Positions 17,995 to 26,928 of a stretch of 64,000 bases of DNA are shown piece by piece (position 1 is the first letter of the stretch; the number at the start of each line of letters is the position of its first letter). The notes beneath the pieces are model-generated. The model saw only the letters and a program-made list of their open reading frames with translations. It ran no database searches and was not told the origin of the DNA. The position numbers and the translations under genes were made by a program. The stretch is from Novosphingobium fluoreni (lineage in GTDB: Bacteria > Pseudomonadota > Alphaproteobacteria > Sphingomonadales > Sphingomonadaceae). The stretch is taken from positions 310,001-374,000 of the forward strand of contig NZ_JACIDY010000001.1 in NCBI RefSeq assembly GCF_014196615.1. Reading direction: 5' to 3'.

Positions 17995-18807
17995 ATGCCC
18001 CGCGATCTCATCGTCGTTCCTGCTCGCTACGGATCGACTCGGCTGCCGGGCAAGCCGCTCCTGAAGATTGCCGGACGAAGCCTTTTGGAGCGCGTGGTGG
18101 CTGTGGCGCGTAAGGCGGCCGATCTGGCCGGCCACTGTGATGTTGTGGTGGCAACCGACGATGCACGTATCGCCGAACACGCCAGTGCCATCGGCGCTGA
18201 AGTGGCGATGACCGAAGCTAAGCTGGATTCAGGCTCTGCCCGCGCCTGCGCTGCGGCACATGCGCGGTCTGATCTCCCCGCGCTGGTGATAAACTTACAA
18301 GGTGATGCGCCATTCGTTTCACCCGACGTTGTCGCCGGTCTGCTCGCCACCTTGCGCGATGGCCATGCCGACGTAGCCACGCCGGTGTATCAGCTTAGCT
18401 GGGATCGCCTCGACCGATTGCGGCAGCACAAGCAGACATCACCTTTCAGCGGGACGACTTGCGTGCGCGACAAAGACGGCGTGGCGCTCTGGTTCTCGAA
18501 AACGATCCTGCCAGCGATCCGCGATGAACAGAACTTGCGATCTGCAAGCCCCATGTCCCCCGTCTGGCAGCATCTTGGTCTCTATGGCTATCGGATGAGC
18601 GCGCTGGACTGGTTTGCTGCCGCTTCGCCAAGCCGTTACGAACAGCTAGAGGGGCTGGAGCAACTGCGTTTCCTGGAGGGCGGCAAGACCATCGCAACCG
18701 TCGCGGTTGATCAGCCGACTCATGCCATGTCAGGTATCGACACGCCATCCGATCTGACACTGGCCGAGGCGACGATCGCTAGATTGGGTGATCCGTTTCC
18801 GGCCTGA
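17995..18807 (+). CDS. kdsB: CMP-Kdo synthetase
   Basis: The 270-residue enzyme joins Kdo to CTP, giving CMP-Kdo for transferases. It starts MPRDLIVVPARYGSTRLPGKPL, the nucleotide-binding signature, then DVVVATDDARI, LVINLQGDAPFV and HLGLYGYR. Later come YEQLEGLEQLRFLEGG and GIDTPSDL. Length is slightly above E. coli KdsB (about 248 residues). ATG 17995 is preferred over TTG 17986, which lies 3 codons earlier in the same frame. It follows kpsF, matching kpsU/kpsF pairing in group 2 capsule loci. Confidence 0.95.
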   Translation: MPRDLIVVPARYGSTRLPGKPLLKIAGRSLLERVVAVARKAADLAGHCDVVVATDDARIAEHASAIGAEVAMTEAKLDSGSARACAAAHARSDLPALVINLQGDAPFVSPDVVAGLLATLRDGHADVATPVYQLSWDRLDRLRQHKQTSPFSGTTCVRDKDGVALWFSKTILPAIRDEQNLRSASPMSPVWQHLGLYGYRMSALDWFAAASPSRYEQLEGLEQLRFLEGGKTIATVAVDQPTHAMSGIDTPSDLTLAEATIARLGDPFPA

Positions 18808-18852
18808 AGGCGAGACTGGCTTTCTAGGGCATAGCACGGCTATGGCACCGCG

Positions 18853-19464
18853 ATGTTTGTTGTTGCCCGTCATGGGAATACGTTTGAAGCTGGTGAGACG
18901 CCACGCCGGATCGGTGCCCGGACTGACTTGCCGTTGACCGCCGCCGGCCTGGCGCAGGCCGAGGCCTTGGGCCGCCATTTCGCTAACGGGGGTCACCGCT
19001 TCGTTCGCGTGCTAGTCTCGCCCCTGCTACGTACTCGCCAGACAGCGGCCGCCATCTTGGAAGGCTTGGCAAGGCCGATCCAGCCCGAAACCGAGGCGTG
19101 CGAGTGGTTGCGCGAAATTGATCACGGACCCGACGAAGACAAGGCTGAGGAAGCGGTGCTTTCGCGCCTTGGCCACCAAGCGCTGGAAGCTTGGGACAGT
19201 TTCGCCAAGCCGCCCCCAGGCTGGATAGTAGATGCCGAAATGCGCATAGCCGCCTGGCAGGCCTTGTTCGCCGAACCGCAATGCGGGTCCACGCTGATCG
19301 TCACCAGCAACGGAGCAGCGCGGTTCGCGCTGTTGGCCGATCCCGCACTCCTCAGATCGGGCGGTGACTTGGCCTCGTTGAAGCTGCCCACAGGCGGTTA
19401 TGGGGTGATTCAGCGAGACGGTGACGGTGTGTTGCAGGTCCCGATCTGGGGCAGAAAGCCGTGA
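18853..19464 (+). CDS. Histidine phosphatase family protein
   Basis: The 203-residue protein has the RHG motif at VARHGNTFEAGE (His as nucleophile), LTAAGLAQAEALGRHF, the SPLLRTRQTAAAI segment with a second Arg, an acidic ELREIDHGPDED-like segment and a second catalytic His candidate replaced by SNGAARF in VTSNGAARF. In most family members the second motif has His-G/A; here it is Asn-Gly, so activity may differ. Sitting between kdsB and the KpsC-like gene, it could be the missing Kdo 8-phosphate phosphatase or a sugar phosphatase; that is a guess. Confidence 0.75.
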   Translation: MFVVARHGNTFEAGETPRRIGARTDLPLTAAGLAQAEALGRHFANGGHRFVRVLVSPLLRTRQTAAAILEGLARPIQPETEACEWLREIDHGPDEDKAEEAVLSRLGHQALEAWDSFAKPPPGWIVDAEMRIAAWQALFAEPQCGSTLIVTSNGAARFALLADPALLRSGGDLASLKLPTGGYGVIQRDGDGVLQVPIWGRKP

Positions 19465-21137
19465 CGCAATCGCGGATTGCTTTGCTGCGTGCGCCTCCCT
19501 TCCCGGCTGAAAATGGCTTGGTCTCGACACCGGTCGACACCGCATCAACAGGCCTTGCGCTATCGCAGTCCGACCTGTTTGCGCTTGTTCGGGCGGCGCG
19601 CGTCGGCGGATCGTTCTGGGAGGACCAGGCAGACTTGAGCTTGCCGCCCGGCACCGTGCTGCGACCCCGCGATATGAGCGATATCTCGCAGCAAATGGCC
19701 GCGATGACCGCCCCTGAACGCCGCTCCGCCTTATGGATCGCGGCTGACCGTCGCATGGCCCGCGCGTTGAAGCGTCTCGTCTCGATCGAGGGCGGGGAAT
19801 GGCGTGGCGAGGTTGATCCCTGGTCAGCGCTGGCTCAAGCGAATTGCCTTGTCGCACATGGCGATGATGAATGGATCGCAATCGCGCGCATCAGTCGCAT
19901 CGATGTGCGTGTGCTATCGCCGGGTCGCTACGGCGCGCCCACGGACGACGCTGCAGCGCTGGACAAGGCAGCGGCCGAGGCATTGACGGCGGCGGACTGG
20001 CGCAATCCCTTCACTGGCGCGCCCTCGACCATCGAGGCAACGGTGGAACTGCTTGCCATGTGGCGCAAGACTTTGGAGGCAAATCGCAGGATTGCCGCAG
20101 TTTGTGGAATGGCGTGGTGGAAGCGGGCCGAGATCCGGCGCTTTTTGTGGCACCCGAACCGGCGCTTGCGATTGTACCGCAGCCCGAACCTTGCGCTCGC
20201 CGTCGCGCAGTTCAAGCAGGGTGCCGTGGCGATCTGGCCGTCGCGCGTTTCGGCGAAACTGACAGACAAATGTCGCGACAAGGCTGTCCCACTGGTCCGC
20301 GTTGAAGATGGCTTCGTTCGCTCGGTTGGTCTGGGTGTGCATCTAGTGCCACCATCATCGATCGTGGTCGATGCCCTGGGTATTCACTTCGATCCTGCCG
20401 GGCAAAGCGATCTTGAGGAAATCCTGGCCAGGACCTCCTTCTCTCAGCGTCTGCTGCAACGGGCGTGCGCCCTGCGAGAGACGATTGTCAGTGCCGGCAT
20501 CAGCAAATACGGGGCAGGCAAGACCGAGGTGGTACCGGAACGCAAGCCCGGACGCCGCCTTGTCCTGGTAGCCGCCCAGGTGGAAGACGATATGTCCGTT
20601 CTAGCTGGCGGTGGCGGGATCACATCCAATCTTGAGATTTTGCGTAGGGCACGCAAACTGGAGCCTGACGCTGAAATCTGGTTTCGCCCACATCCCGATG
20701 TCGACGCAGGTCATCGTAAAGGGGCGGTGCCGGACGCGGACATTCTTGGCCTCGCCGACCGGATCGTGCGGGGGCCCAGCATGGCGGCCTTGCTGGATGC
20801 CGTTGACGCCGTGCATGTGCTCACATCGCTGACGGGCTTCGAAGCTTTGCTGCGCGGGAAGGTCGTCACGTGCCACGGAACGCCTTTCTATGCAGGGTGG
20901 GGCCTGACCCGTGATCTGGGCGCGATATCCGAGCGTCGCGGCAGAACGCTGACACTCGACGCCTTGGTGGCAGGCGTGCTCATCCTCTATCCTCGCTACC
21001 TTGACCCTCTGACCGGGTTGCCTTGCCCCCCAGAGGTACTCATCGGACGAATGGCAACGGATGATGCCCCCAACCGCCTGAGCTGGATTGCTTCCGTACG
21101 CCGCTTGCAGGGCCGAATTATGACAGCACTTTCATGA
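19461..21137 (+). CDS. KpsC-like capsule linker transferase, short form
   Basis: The 558-residue product starts at GTG 19461, overlapping the previous stop. Residues about 280-545 contain VRVEDGFVRSVGLGVHLVPPSSIVVDALGIHF, then PEAEIWFRPHPDV-like DAEIWFRPHPDVDAG, HVLTSLTGFEALLRGK, GTPFYAGWGLTRD and ILYPRYLDPLTGLPC, the signature of KpsC Kdo transferase domains. Ordinary KpsC is about 670 residues with two such domains; here the first ~270 residues carry no clear second copy. The protein would add beta-Kdo to a lipid acceptor at the inner face of the inner membrane. Confidence 0.83.
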   Translation: MTQSRIALLRAPPFPAENGLVSTPVDTASTGLALSQSDLFALVRAARVGGSFWEDQADLSLPPGTVLRPRDMSDISQQMAAMTAPERRSALWIAADRRMARALKRLVSIEGGEWRGEVDPWSALAQANCLVAHGDDEWIAIARISRIDVRVLSPGRYGAPTDDAAALDKAAAEALTAADWRNPFTGAPSTIEATVELLAMWRKTLEANRRIAAVCGMAWWKRAEIRRFLWHPNRRLRLYRSPNLALAVAQFKQGAVAIWPSRVSAKLTDKCRDKAVPLVRVEDGFVRSVGLGVHLVPPSSIVVDALGIHFDPAGQSDLEEILARTSFSQRLLQRACALRETIVSAGISKYGAGKTEVVPERKPGRRLVLVAAQVEDDMSVLAGGGGITSNLEILRRARKLEPDAEIWFRPHPDVDAGHRKGAVPDADILGLADRIVRGPSMAALLDAVDAVHVLTSLTGFEALLRGKVVTCHGTPFYAGWGLTRDLGAISERRGRTLTLDALVAGVLILYPRYLDPLTGLPCPPEVLIGRMATDDAPNRLSWIASVRRLQGRIMTALS

Positions 21138-22330
21138 GCGCCGTGATCCTTGATATCTCACGCCTGATCTCGCGCATACGATACTCCACTCCGTCCGGTG
21201 TCGACCGCGTTGAGATGGCCTATGCGCGTGGCCTACTGGCTCGTTACGGGAAAGCGCTCACCTTTGCCGCAGTCCATCCCACCGGGCTTTACGGACACCT
21301 CTCTCACGCCGCTGCCCTCGCTTATCTGGACGAACTGGACCGCCGATGGTCAAGTAAGGAGAAGGGTCCGGCGCAGCGTTCGTTGCTCTCGATCCTACCC
21401 CAGCTTGCTGCACTGCTGCCTTCACACAAGAAAGCAGTCCTCCCCAACGCCGTGTACGTGCAGGCCTCACCACATCATCTGACCAATGTGACCAAGGTTC
21501 AGCGCATACTGGCGCGCGAAAAAGCGCGCTTCTTATGCCTAGTGCATGACCTGATTCCGATCGAGTTCCCTGAGTATGCCCGGCCCGGCGGCGCGGACCT
21601 GCACTGCCGTCGCATAGAAACCGTGGCGGCGACGGCCGATGCGGTCATTGTCAATTCGGCAGCGACCGGCCGTTCCGTCAAGCCTTGGCTTGATCGCGGT
21701 GGGCGGAGGCCGACCATCGATGTCGCGTTGCTGGGCACCGAGCCCCTACCCATTGGCGATGCTGTGCCCGAAAGCACGGATCGGCCTTACTTCATTTGCC
21801 TTGGTACCATCGAGCCGCGCAAGAACCATCTTCTCCTGCTACACCTTTGGCGCCAATTTGCGGAAACCCTGCCCCATGCGGAGATTCCTCGCCTGGTCAT
21901 CGTCGGCCGACGGGGATGGGAGAACGAACAGATTCTCGACATGCTTGAGCGTTGTCCAGCGCTGAAGGATCACGTCGAGGAACTGAGCGGCTGTTCAGAT
22001 GCTCGCCTCGCCGGGTTGATCAGAGGAGCCCGCGCATTGCTGATGCCCTCGTTCGCTGAAGGATACGGCATGCCGGTCGCTGAAGCGCTATCTGTCGGCA
22101 CCCCCGCTATTTGCAGTAATATTTCCCCACTACGGGAAGTTGGCGCGGATGTGCCCGACTATCTAGACCCGCTCGACGGCCCAGGATGGGGTGTCACGAT
22201 CCTGGATTACGCGATGCAAGGCCCCGGCCATCGCGCGCAATTGGCGCGAATCCCCCACTGGCGAGCTCCGTCTTGGGAGCAACATATAGAAATAGTTACC
22301 AAAGCTATTGCCAGGCTGCAGAATACTTAG
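21134..22330 (+). CDS. Glycosyltransferase family 4 protein
   Basis: The 398-residue protein has a GT4 (GT-B fold) layout: N-terminal half with RIRYSTPSGVDRVEMAYARGL and FLCLVHDLIPIEFPEYARPGG, then PYFICLGTIEPRKNHLLLL, LVIVGRRGWEN, and the C-terminal donor motif RGARALLMPSFAEGYGMPVAEALSVGTPAICSN with the E(x7)E pair. It should transfer a sugar from a nucleotide donor onto a capsule or glycolipid acceptor. The start overlaps the KpsC-like stop by 4 bases (ATGA), so the two are made together. The sugar is unknown. Confidence 0.9.
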   Translation: MSAVILDISRLISRIRYSTPSGVDRVEMAYARGLLARYGKALTFAAVHPTGLYGHLSHAAALAYLDELDRRWSSKEKGPAQRSLLSILPQLAALLPSHKKAVLPNAVYVQASPHHLTNVTKVQRILAREKARFLCLVHDLIPIEFPEYARPGGADLHCRRIETVAATADAVIVNSAATGRSVKPWLDRGGRRPTIDVALLGTEPLPIGDAVPESTDRPYFICLGTIEPRKNHLLLLHLWRQFAETLPHAEIPRLVIVGRRGWENEQILDMLERCPALKDHVEELSGCSDARLAGLIRGARALLMPSFAEGYGMPVAEALSVGTPAICSNISPLREVGADVPDYLDPLDGPGWGVTILDYAMQGPGHRAQLARIPHWRAPSWEQHIEIVTKAIARLQNT

Positions 22331-22370
22331 CCGGTCCACTCAGCCAGCCTGCAAGCGGGCAAATAAATCT

Positions 22371-23063
22371 TTAGCGCCGGAGCGTGTTGATCCGGGTACC
22401 GAATACGCGATCCCACAAGATCATGGAGATCGCGTAGTTACCACCCTCATCAACGTAGTGATGCCGCATATGGTGGCGTTTGAGGGCAGACCCGATCCGG
22501 CTCTTCATTGGCCATTGGTGGCATGCGTAATGCAGGAGATCGTAAATAACGTAACCTGATATCCAGCCAAAAAAAAGCCACGTCCCAGGGGCACCTGCTA
22601 AGGCTAGGCTTCCGATCCAGACAAGCGACGCAATAGGAAGGCTTACCACCAGCGGCATCAGATTGCGCATCTCGTCGCCGGGGTTGTCGTGATGGTTTCC
22701 ATGCATCAGAAACACCAGGTGGTTTAGTACCGATCGCTCTGACGTGTAGTGAAAAGGGAACCGATGCATCGCGTATTCGAACAGTGTCCACGCGAACAGG
22801 CCAGCTATAATCAAGGCCCCTGCGTGCATGAAGCTGGCAGAGTTCCAGCCCACCCAGACAATTGCCGACAAAAGTAGCAGCCAACTGCCTACAAACATGC
22901 GTGGCGACATCAGCGTGAGCTTTTCCAAGCGCGCGCTTTTAAACAGTCGTGCCCGTTGCGAGCTGGAAGAGAGACGGGGCATTGCTGCGTCTGTGGATAG
23001 CAGGTAGCCTCTCCTGTCAAGTCCCAAAAGGTCGATTTGAGATGAACGGTGAACGGGTATCAT
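22371..23063 (-). CDS. Fatty acid hydroxylase / sterol desaturase family membrane protein
   Basis: The 230-residue protein has two to four membrane segments (GSWLLLLSAIVWVG, AGALIIAGLFAWTLFEYAM, VSLPIASLVWIGSLALAG, TWLFFGWISGYVIYDLLHY) and the histidine clusters of the di-iron hydroxylase superfamily: EYAMHRFPFHYT, LMHGNHHDNPGD, LLHYACHQWP and KRHHMRHHYVDEGG. It should hydroxylate a fatty acyl or lipid chain. It is antisense to the capsule operon between the GT4 and SDR genes, so it is a separately expressed insert in the locus. Confidence 0.85.
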   Translation of the reverse strand: MIPVHRSSQIDLLGLDRRGYLLSTDAAMPRLSSSSQRARLFKSARLEKLTLMSPRMFVGSWLLLLSAIVWVGWNSASFMHAGALIIAGLFAWTLFEYAMHRFPFHYTSERSVLNHLVFLMHGNHHDNPGDEMRNLMPLVVSLPIASLVWIGSLALAGAPGTWLFFGWISGYVIYDLLHYACHQWPMKSRIGSALKRHHMRHHYVDEGGNYAISMILWDRVFGTRINTLRR

Positions 23064-23085
23064 GAATAATATCGTTTCATATTAG

Positions 23086-23877
23086 ATGTTTAGGGTCGGA
23101 TCAGCCCATGCTGCAGTTGCGTCATGTATTCTCATTACAGGTGCCTCTGGCGAACTGGGAGGAGCGCTCGCGCGGTGCTACTCACGCGACGGTGTGCGCC
23201 TTTCTCTTTGGGGACGTGACCTTGGGCGCCTTGCCGCGATCGCGGACGCTTGTCGGGCGCTGGGGGCAATCGTCGAGACGCGTTCGCTCGATATCGAAGA
23301 TGTAGCCGCTGCAGTTGCCGCTGCAGTTGAAGAAGACACCGCAGCGCCGTTTGACCTGGTGCTTCTAGTTTCAGGCTTGGGTGATACCCGGCCGACGGGC
23401 GAGCAGGTTGAGCCAGCGGAACTCGTGGCGCGGCTTGGCACGGTGAACTTCACGGCGCCTGCCGCCATGGGAGCGGCGCTTGCCGGTCGCATGGCTTCAC
23501 GCAGGCGCGGTGCGCTGGTCTTTATCGGTTCGGCGGCCGCATTTCACGCGCTGCCCTTCGCTGCCGCCTATTCAGGCACTAAGGCCGGCCTTGCCCGATT
23601 CGCAGACGCTTTGCGACTCAACGTGCGCCCTTATGGCGTGTCCGTGACGCTGGTATCGCCTGGTTTCATCGACACCGAGGCGGGACGTCAAACGCATGAT
23701 GGCCGTGCCTTTGCCATGGCACCCGATCTCGTTGCAAAACGGATTGAACAGGCAGTGCGGCGTAAACAGGCTCATCTGATCCTACCTTGGCCGTTTGTAC
23801 TTCTCCGCGCCTTCGATCGACTTTTACCCGCCGTTTTGCGCGATAGATTGTTACTGTCGTTGACGCCCCCTGGCTAA
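23086..23877 (+). CDS. Short-chain dehydrogenase/reductase
   Basis: The 263-residue SDR has the NAD(P)-binding motif ITGASGELGGALA near residues 18-30, LVLLVSGLGD in place of the usual NAG, a catalytic Ser in VFIGSAAAFHAL and YSGTKAG with Tyr and Lys. The C-terminal tail (LILPWPFVLLRAFDRLLPAVL) is hydrophobic, which suggests membrane association. It starts 22 bases from the start of the divergent fatty acid hydroxylase, so the two may share a promoter region. A lipid or sugar carbonyl is the likely substrate. Confidence 0.85.
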   Translation: MFRVGSAHAAVASCILITGASGELGGALARCYSRDGVRLSLWGRDLGRLAAIADACRALGAIVETRSLDIEDVAAAVAAAVEEDTAAPFDLVLLVSGLGDTRPTGEQVEPAELVARLGTVNFTAPAAMGAALAGRMASRRRGALVFIGSAAAFHALPFAAAYSGTKAGLARFADALRLNVRPYGVSVTLVSPGFIDTEAGRQTHDGRAFAMAPDLVAKRIEQAVRRKQAHLILPWPFVLLRAFDRLLPAVLRDRLLLSLTPPG

Positions 23878-23883
23878 GCTCAA

Positions 23884-25461
23884 TCAAACAGGCCTGCCCA
23901 GCATAATGTCGAGCATCGTGTGATGTAGCTCCGCCGGGGTCAGGTCCACATGGCGGTTCTCGCCATGATCGAATTGGCCATCGTTGAGGCGTACGATGAC
24001 ATAGGGCGTATACCTTGCCTCGTGCGGGTTGGTGACGCCGGGGATGCTGGGGCGGTGATCGCCAAAAAAGACCAGCGTTGCTGGTCCTCTCAATTCCGCC
24101 AGCCCATCGATGAGCCGCCGGATCATGGTATCGCTGTTGCGCGCAAGCCGCAGGTAACTTCCCATCAGATCCTCGCCGCCCGCCGTATCAGAGGCCCATG
24201 GGCCGTGATTCTCGATCGTAACCGCATAAAGCAAAGAAGGCTGCTGGGCTGCTTTTGCCAGCGCAAGTATCTCCTTCGCCATGGCGGCGTCCGTCACATA
24301 GCGGCCCTCCCCTGGTAGTGGTGCATCGAAGCGATCCTCTCCCACCAATTCATCGAAACCGGCCGCCGGCATTATCTTGTCCCGGCCGTAAAACCGCATG
24401 TCGTGAGGGTGGATGAACAGACTTCGCCACGCTTTGCCAAGCCTTCGTGGCAAAGCGTAAGTGGTTTCACCCAACGCTGTCAGGAATGGATCGTAGCGTC
24501 GAAATCCCAGATCCTTTTCTTCACGTCCGAAGAGAACGGCATACTCGGTACGCATGGTATAGGCACCAAAGCCGCTGACATGAAGGTTGCCATATTGCCA
24601 GGCATTACGGCGAGCCTCCTCGAGATTCGGCAAAGATTGCATTTGATCAGAAAATACATCTTTCGGGTCAGCGAAGCTCTCGCACTGAACCACGATCAAC
24701 AATCCCCGAGCTTCCTGCGAAGCACTCCGAACTTCCGGCCGATATGGCGGCGGGTCCTCGCTTTTACGCCAACGAAGCCAGTAAAGCATGAGTGTGGGCG
24801 TCAGTCCTATTCTACGGACATCGGCCTCATTGTGCGGGGCACGTGCTAATGCCTTGATCGGCGAAAAACACATGAGAAAGGCCAACAGGCACAACCCGCT
24901 GAGCAAAATGCCCAAGCCGGCGGCATGCGCCCCAACATCCACAACGAACAGGGCTGCTATGGTAGCGATCAGTCCTACCGCTGCCGCGCCAACGACGCAG
25001 CGTTGCCAAACCGGAATGGCCGAAAGGTAAAATTGCGGATGGCGAAAGATCGCACCGATCAAGGCGAGATCGGAAAAGACCAGCGGCTCGCCCAGCACCG
25101 TATTCTTGGCGTTAGAGGCCAAGACGAGCAAGGCCAGCGTAGCCAGAGCTAGAACGATCGATACCCAGATGCTGCCGCACACGGCCATGACAAGGCCGAA
25201 AACGCTTATAACTTGGCAAATCAGCAAACACAGTCCCGCCGCGTTGCGTAACCCCAGGCGCCGAGGGCTGCGCGGCGATGCCAGTGCATCCAAAGCAACC
25301 GCACCCAGAAGACCGCCCAGGCACCCTAAAATGGACGTTAACGCCAACGTCACTCCTTCGGCTTGGCCGACAGCTGAACTCCGCGCGACGCAAGCCATCG
25401 CCGGAAGGAGGGAGGCCATAGCCGCCGCCAGGTGAAGTGTCACCACACCCAGAATGTACAA
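23884..25461 (-). CDS. LTA-synthase-like membrane sulfatase-fold protein
   Basis: The 525-residue protein has five to six N-terminal membrane segments (residues 1-210) and then an alkaline-phosphatase/sulfatase-fold domain outside. Key pieces are LLIVVQCESFADP (metal-binding Glu), NLHVSGFGAYTMRTEYAVLFG (Thr as nucleophile), SLLYAVTIENHGPW and LVFFGDHRPSIPG. Such proteins (LTA synthase, OpgB, phosphoethanolamine transferases) move phosphoglycerol or phosphoethanolamine onto glycans. In this locus it may decorate capsule or linker with phosphoglycerol. It converges with the SDR gene. Confidence 0.85.
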   Translation of the reverse strand: MYILGVVTLHLAAAMASLLPAMACVARSSAVGQAEGVTLALTSILGCLGGLLGAVALDALASPRSPRRLGLRNAAGLCLLICQVISVFGLVMAVCGSIWVSIVLALATLALLVLASNAKNTVLGEPLVFSDLALIGAIFRHPQFYLSAIPVWQRCVVGAAAVGLIATIAALFVVDVGAHAAGLGILLSGLCLLAFLMCFSPIKALARAPHNEADVRRIGLTPTLMLYWLRWRKSEDPPPYRPEVRSASQEARGLLIVVQCESFADPKDVFSDQMQSLPNLEEARRNAWQYGNLHVSGFGAYTMRTEYAVLFGREEKDLGFRRYDPFLTALGETTYALPRRLGKAWRSLFIHPHDMRFYGRDKIMPAAGFDELVGEDRFDAPLPGEGRYVTDAAMAKEILALAKAAQQPSLLYAVTIENHGPWASDTAGGEDLMGSYLRLARNSDTMIRRLIDGLAELRGPATLVFFGDHRPSIPGVTNPHEARYTPYVIVRLNDGQFDHGENRHVDLTPAELHHTMLDIMLGRPV

Positions 25462-25576
25462 GGCCTTGTAGATGCCCGGGGTTGCCGTGTTGATGCTCCC
25501 GCATTATCGAATAAACTATGTCCATGACGTGGCAGCTCAATGCTTGGTAGCCGCGTCTCCCGAACAGGTCCTTTGA

Positions 25577-26836
25577 ATGCCGACAAATCCCGATACGGGT
25601 CCGCTCGCCAGCCCTGGTCCAGAGCGTAAGTCAGTGCTGCTGTTGCAAGGATTGATGGGGCCACTCTTCCGGCGACTCGGTCAGGAGCTGATCCGAGCGG
25701 GGCACGAAGTTCACAAGATCAACTTCAATGGCGGCGATCGGTTGTTCTGGCGCCTACCGGGCGGCCTCGATTACCGAGGATCGCTGGAAGCGTGGCCCAA
25801 ATGGCTTGAGGGCGTCATTCGTCAACACGGCGTTACAGATGTTGCTCTGTTTGGTGATTGCCGAGATCATCACATGCCAGCCATTCGCCTATGTCGTGAG
25901 TTGGGTGTTCTGGTCCATGTCTTCGAAGAGGGGTATATTAGGCCGGACTGGGTGACGCTGGAACTTGGCGGGGTGAACGGACACTCCACGCTACCCCGCG
26001 ATCCCGCCTGGTACCGTGAGACAGCCGCTGCCCTGCCGCCCGTCCCGCCCCATGCACAGGTTCCGTCGTCATTCCGTCGCCGAGCGATAGAAGGATTGCT
26101 GTACAATGCGGCGGACGTGCTGACGCGTTGGTATTATCCCTATTGGACCAATCACCGGCCGTGGCATCCGCTTGTCGAAGCGATGGGCTGGGCGCGCAAA
26201 CTCCGCCGGCGCAAGGAAAATCAACTGCACAGCGAAATGCTGCTGAACCACACTTGGAAGAGTGAGGCGTCCTACTTTCTCTTCCCCCTACAGTTGGACT
26301 CTGACGCACAGATCCGCCTTCATTCGCCTTTCGCCGGCATTGCCGATGCCCTAAAGCTGGTGATCGCTTCTTTTGCGGCGAATGCCGCGCCCCATATCCG
26401 TCTCATCGTGAAAGAACACCCGTTGGACAACGGTGTCCGGGATTGGCGCCAGGAGACCAACGATATCGCCACGTTATACGGCGTAGCGGATCGGGTCGAT
26501 TACCTAGGCTGGGGCGACATCGTTCCGGTTACCCGCCGCGCCCTGGGGATGATCACCATCAACAGCACAAGCGGCACTCTTGCACTGGCTGAAGGGATAC
26601 CGGTCGTCGCGTTGGGGCACGCCATCTACGACATTGCCGATATCACCTTCAAAGGTGGACTCGATGCATTCTGGTCCAACCCCACGCCGCCAGATCCCGT
26701 GACGTTCGCCGCGTTGCGGCGGGTTCTGGTGGACCGTTGCCTGATACCCGGCGGATTTTTTTCCGATGAAGCACTCGACAAGGTGGTTCGCCACGCAATC
26801 GCCCGGCTGGAGGGCCGTCGGATGATGCCGGAGTAA
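25577..26836 (+). CDS. KpsS-like capsule polysaccharide transferase
   Basis: The 419-residue protein has the KpsS pattern: VLLLQGLMGPLFRRLGQEL, GHEVHKINFNGGDRLFW, FGDCRDHH, VHVFEEGYIRPDWVTLELGGVNG, ASYFLFPLQLDSDAQIRLHSPF and HIRLIVKEHPLDNGV. Later GMITINSTSGTLALAEGIPVVALG is the donor-binding part. KpsS adds the first Kdo to lyso-phosphatidylglycerol in group 2 capsules. It is the last gene of the locus in this window and is divergent from the LTA-synthase-like gene. Confidence 0.88.
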   Translation: MPTNPDTGPLASPGPERKSVLLLQGLMGPLFRRLGQELIRAGHEVHKINFNGGDRLFWRLPGGLDYRGSLEAWPKWLEGVIRQHGVTDVALFGDCRDHHMPAIRLCRELGVLVHVFEEGYIRPDWVTLELGGVNGHSTLPRDPAWYRETAAALPPVPPHAQVPSSFRRRAIEGLLYNAADVLTRWYYPYWTNHRPWHPLVEAMGWARKLRRRKENQLHSEMLLNHTWKSEASYFLFPLQLDSDAQIRLHSPFAGIADALKLVIASFAANAAPHIRLIVKEHPLDNGVRDWRQETNDIATLYGVADRVDYLGWGDIVPVTRRALGMITINSTSGTLALAEGIPVVALGHAIYDIADITFKGGLDAFWSNPTPPDPVTFAALRRVLVDRCLIPGGFFSDEALDKVVRHAIARLEGRRMMPE

Positions 26837-26928
26837 ATCATCTGACAGAACACCGACGCGAATCACGGCGAAGTAGAAGACATATAGACAGCAAGTCGTA
26901 CCTGCTGGGTTGCCCTACTCTGCGCAGT

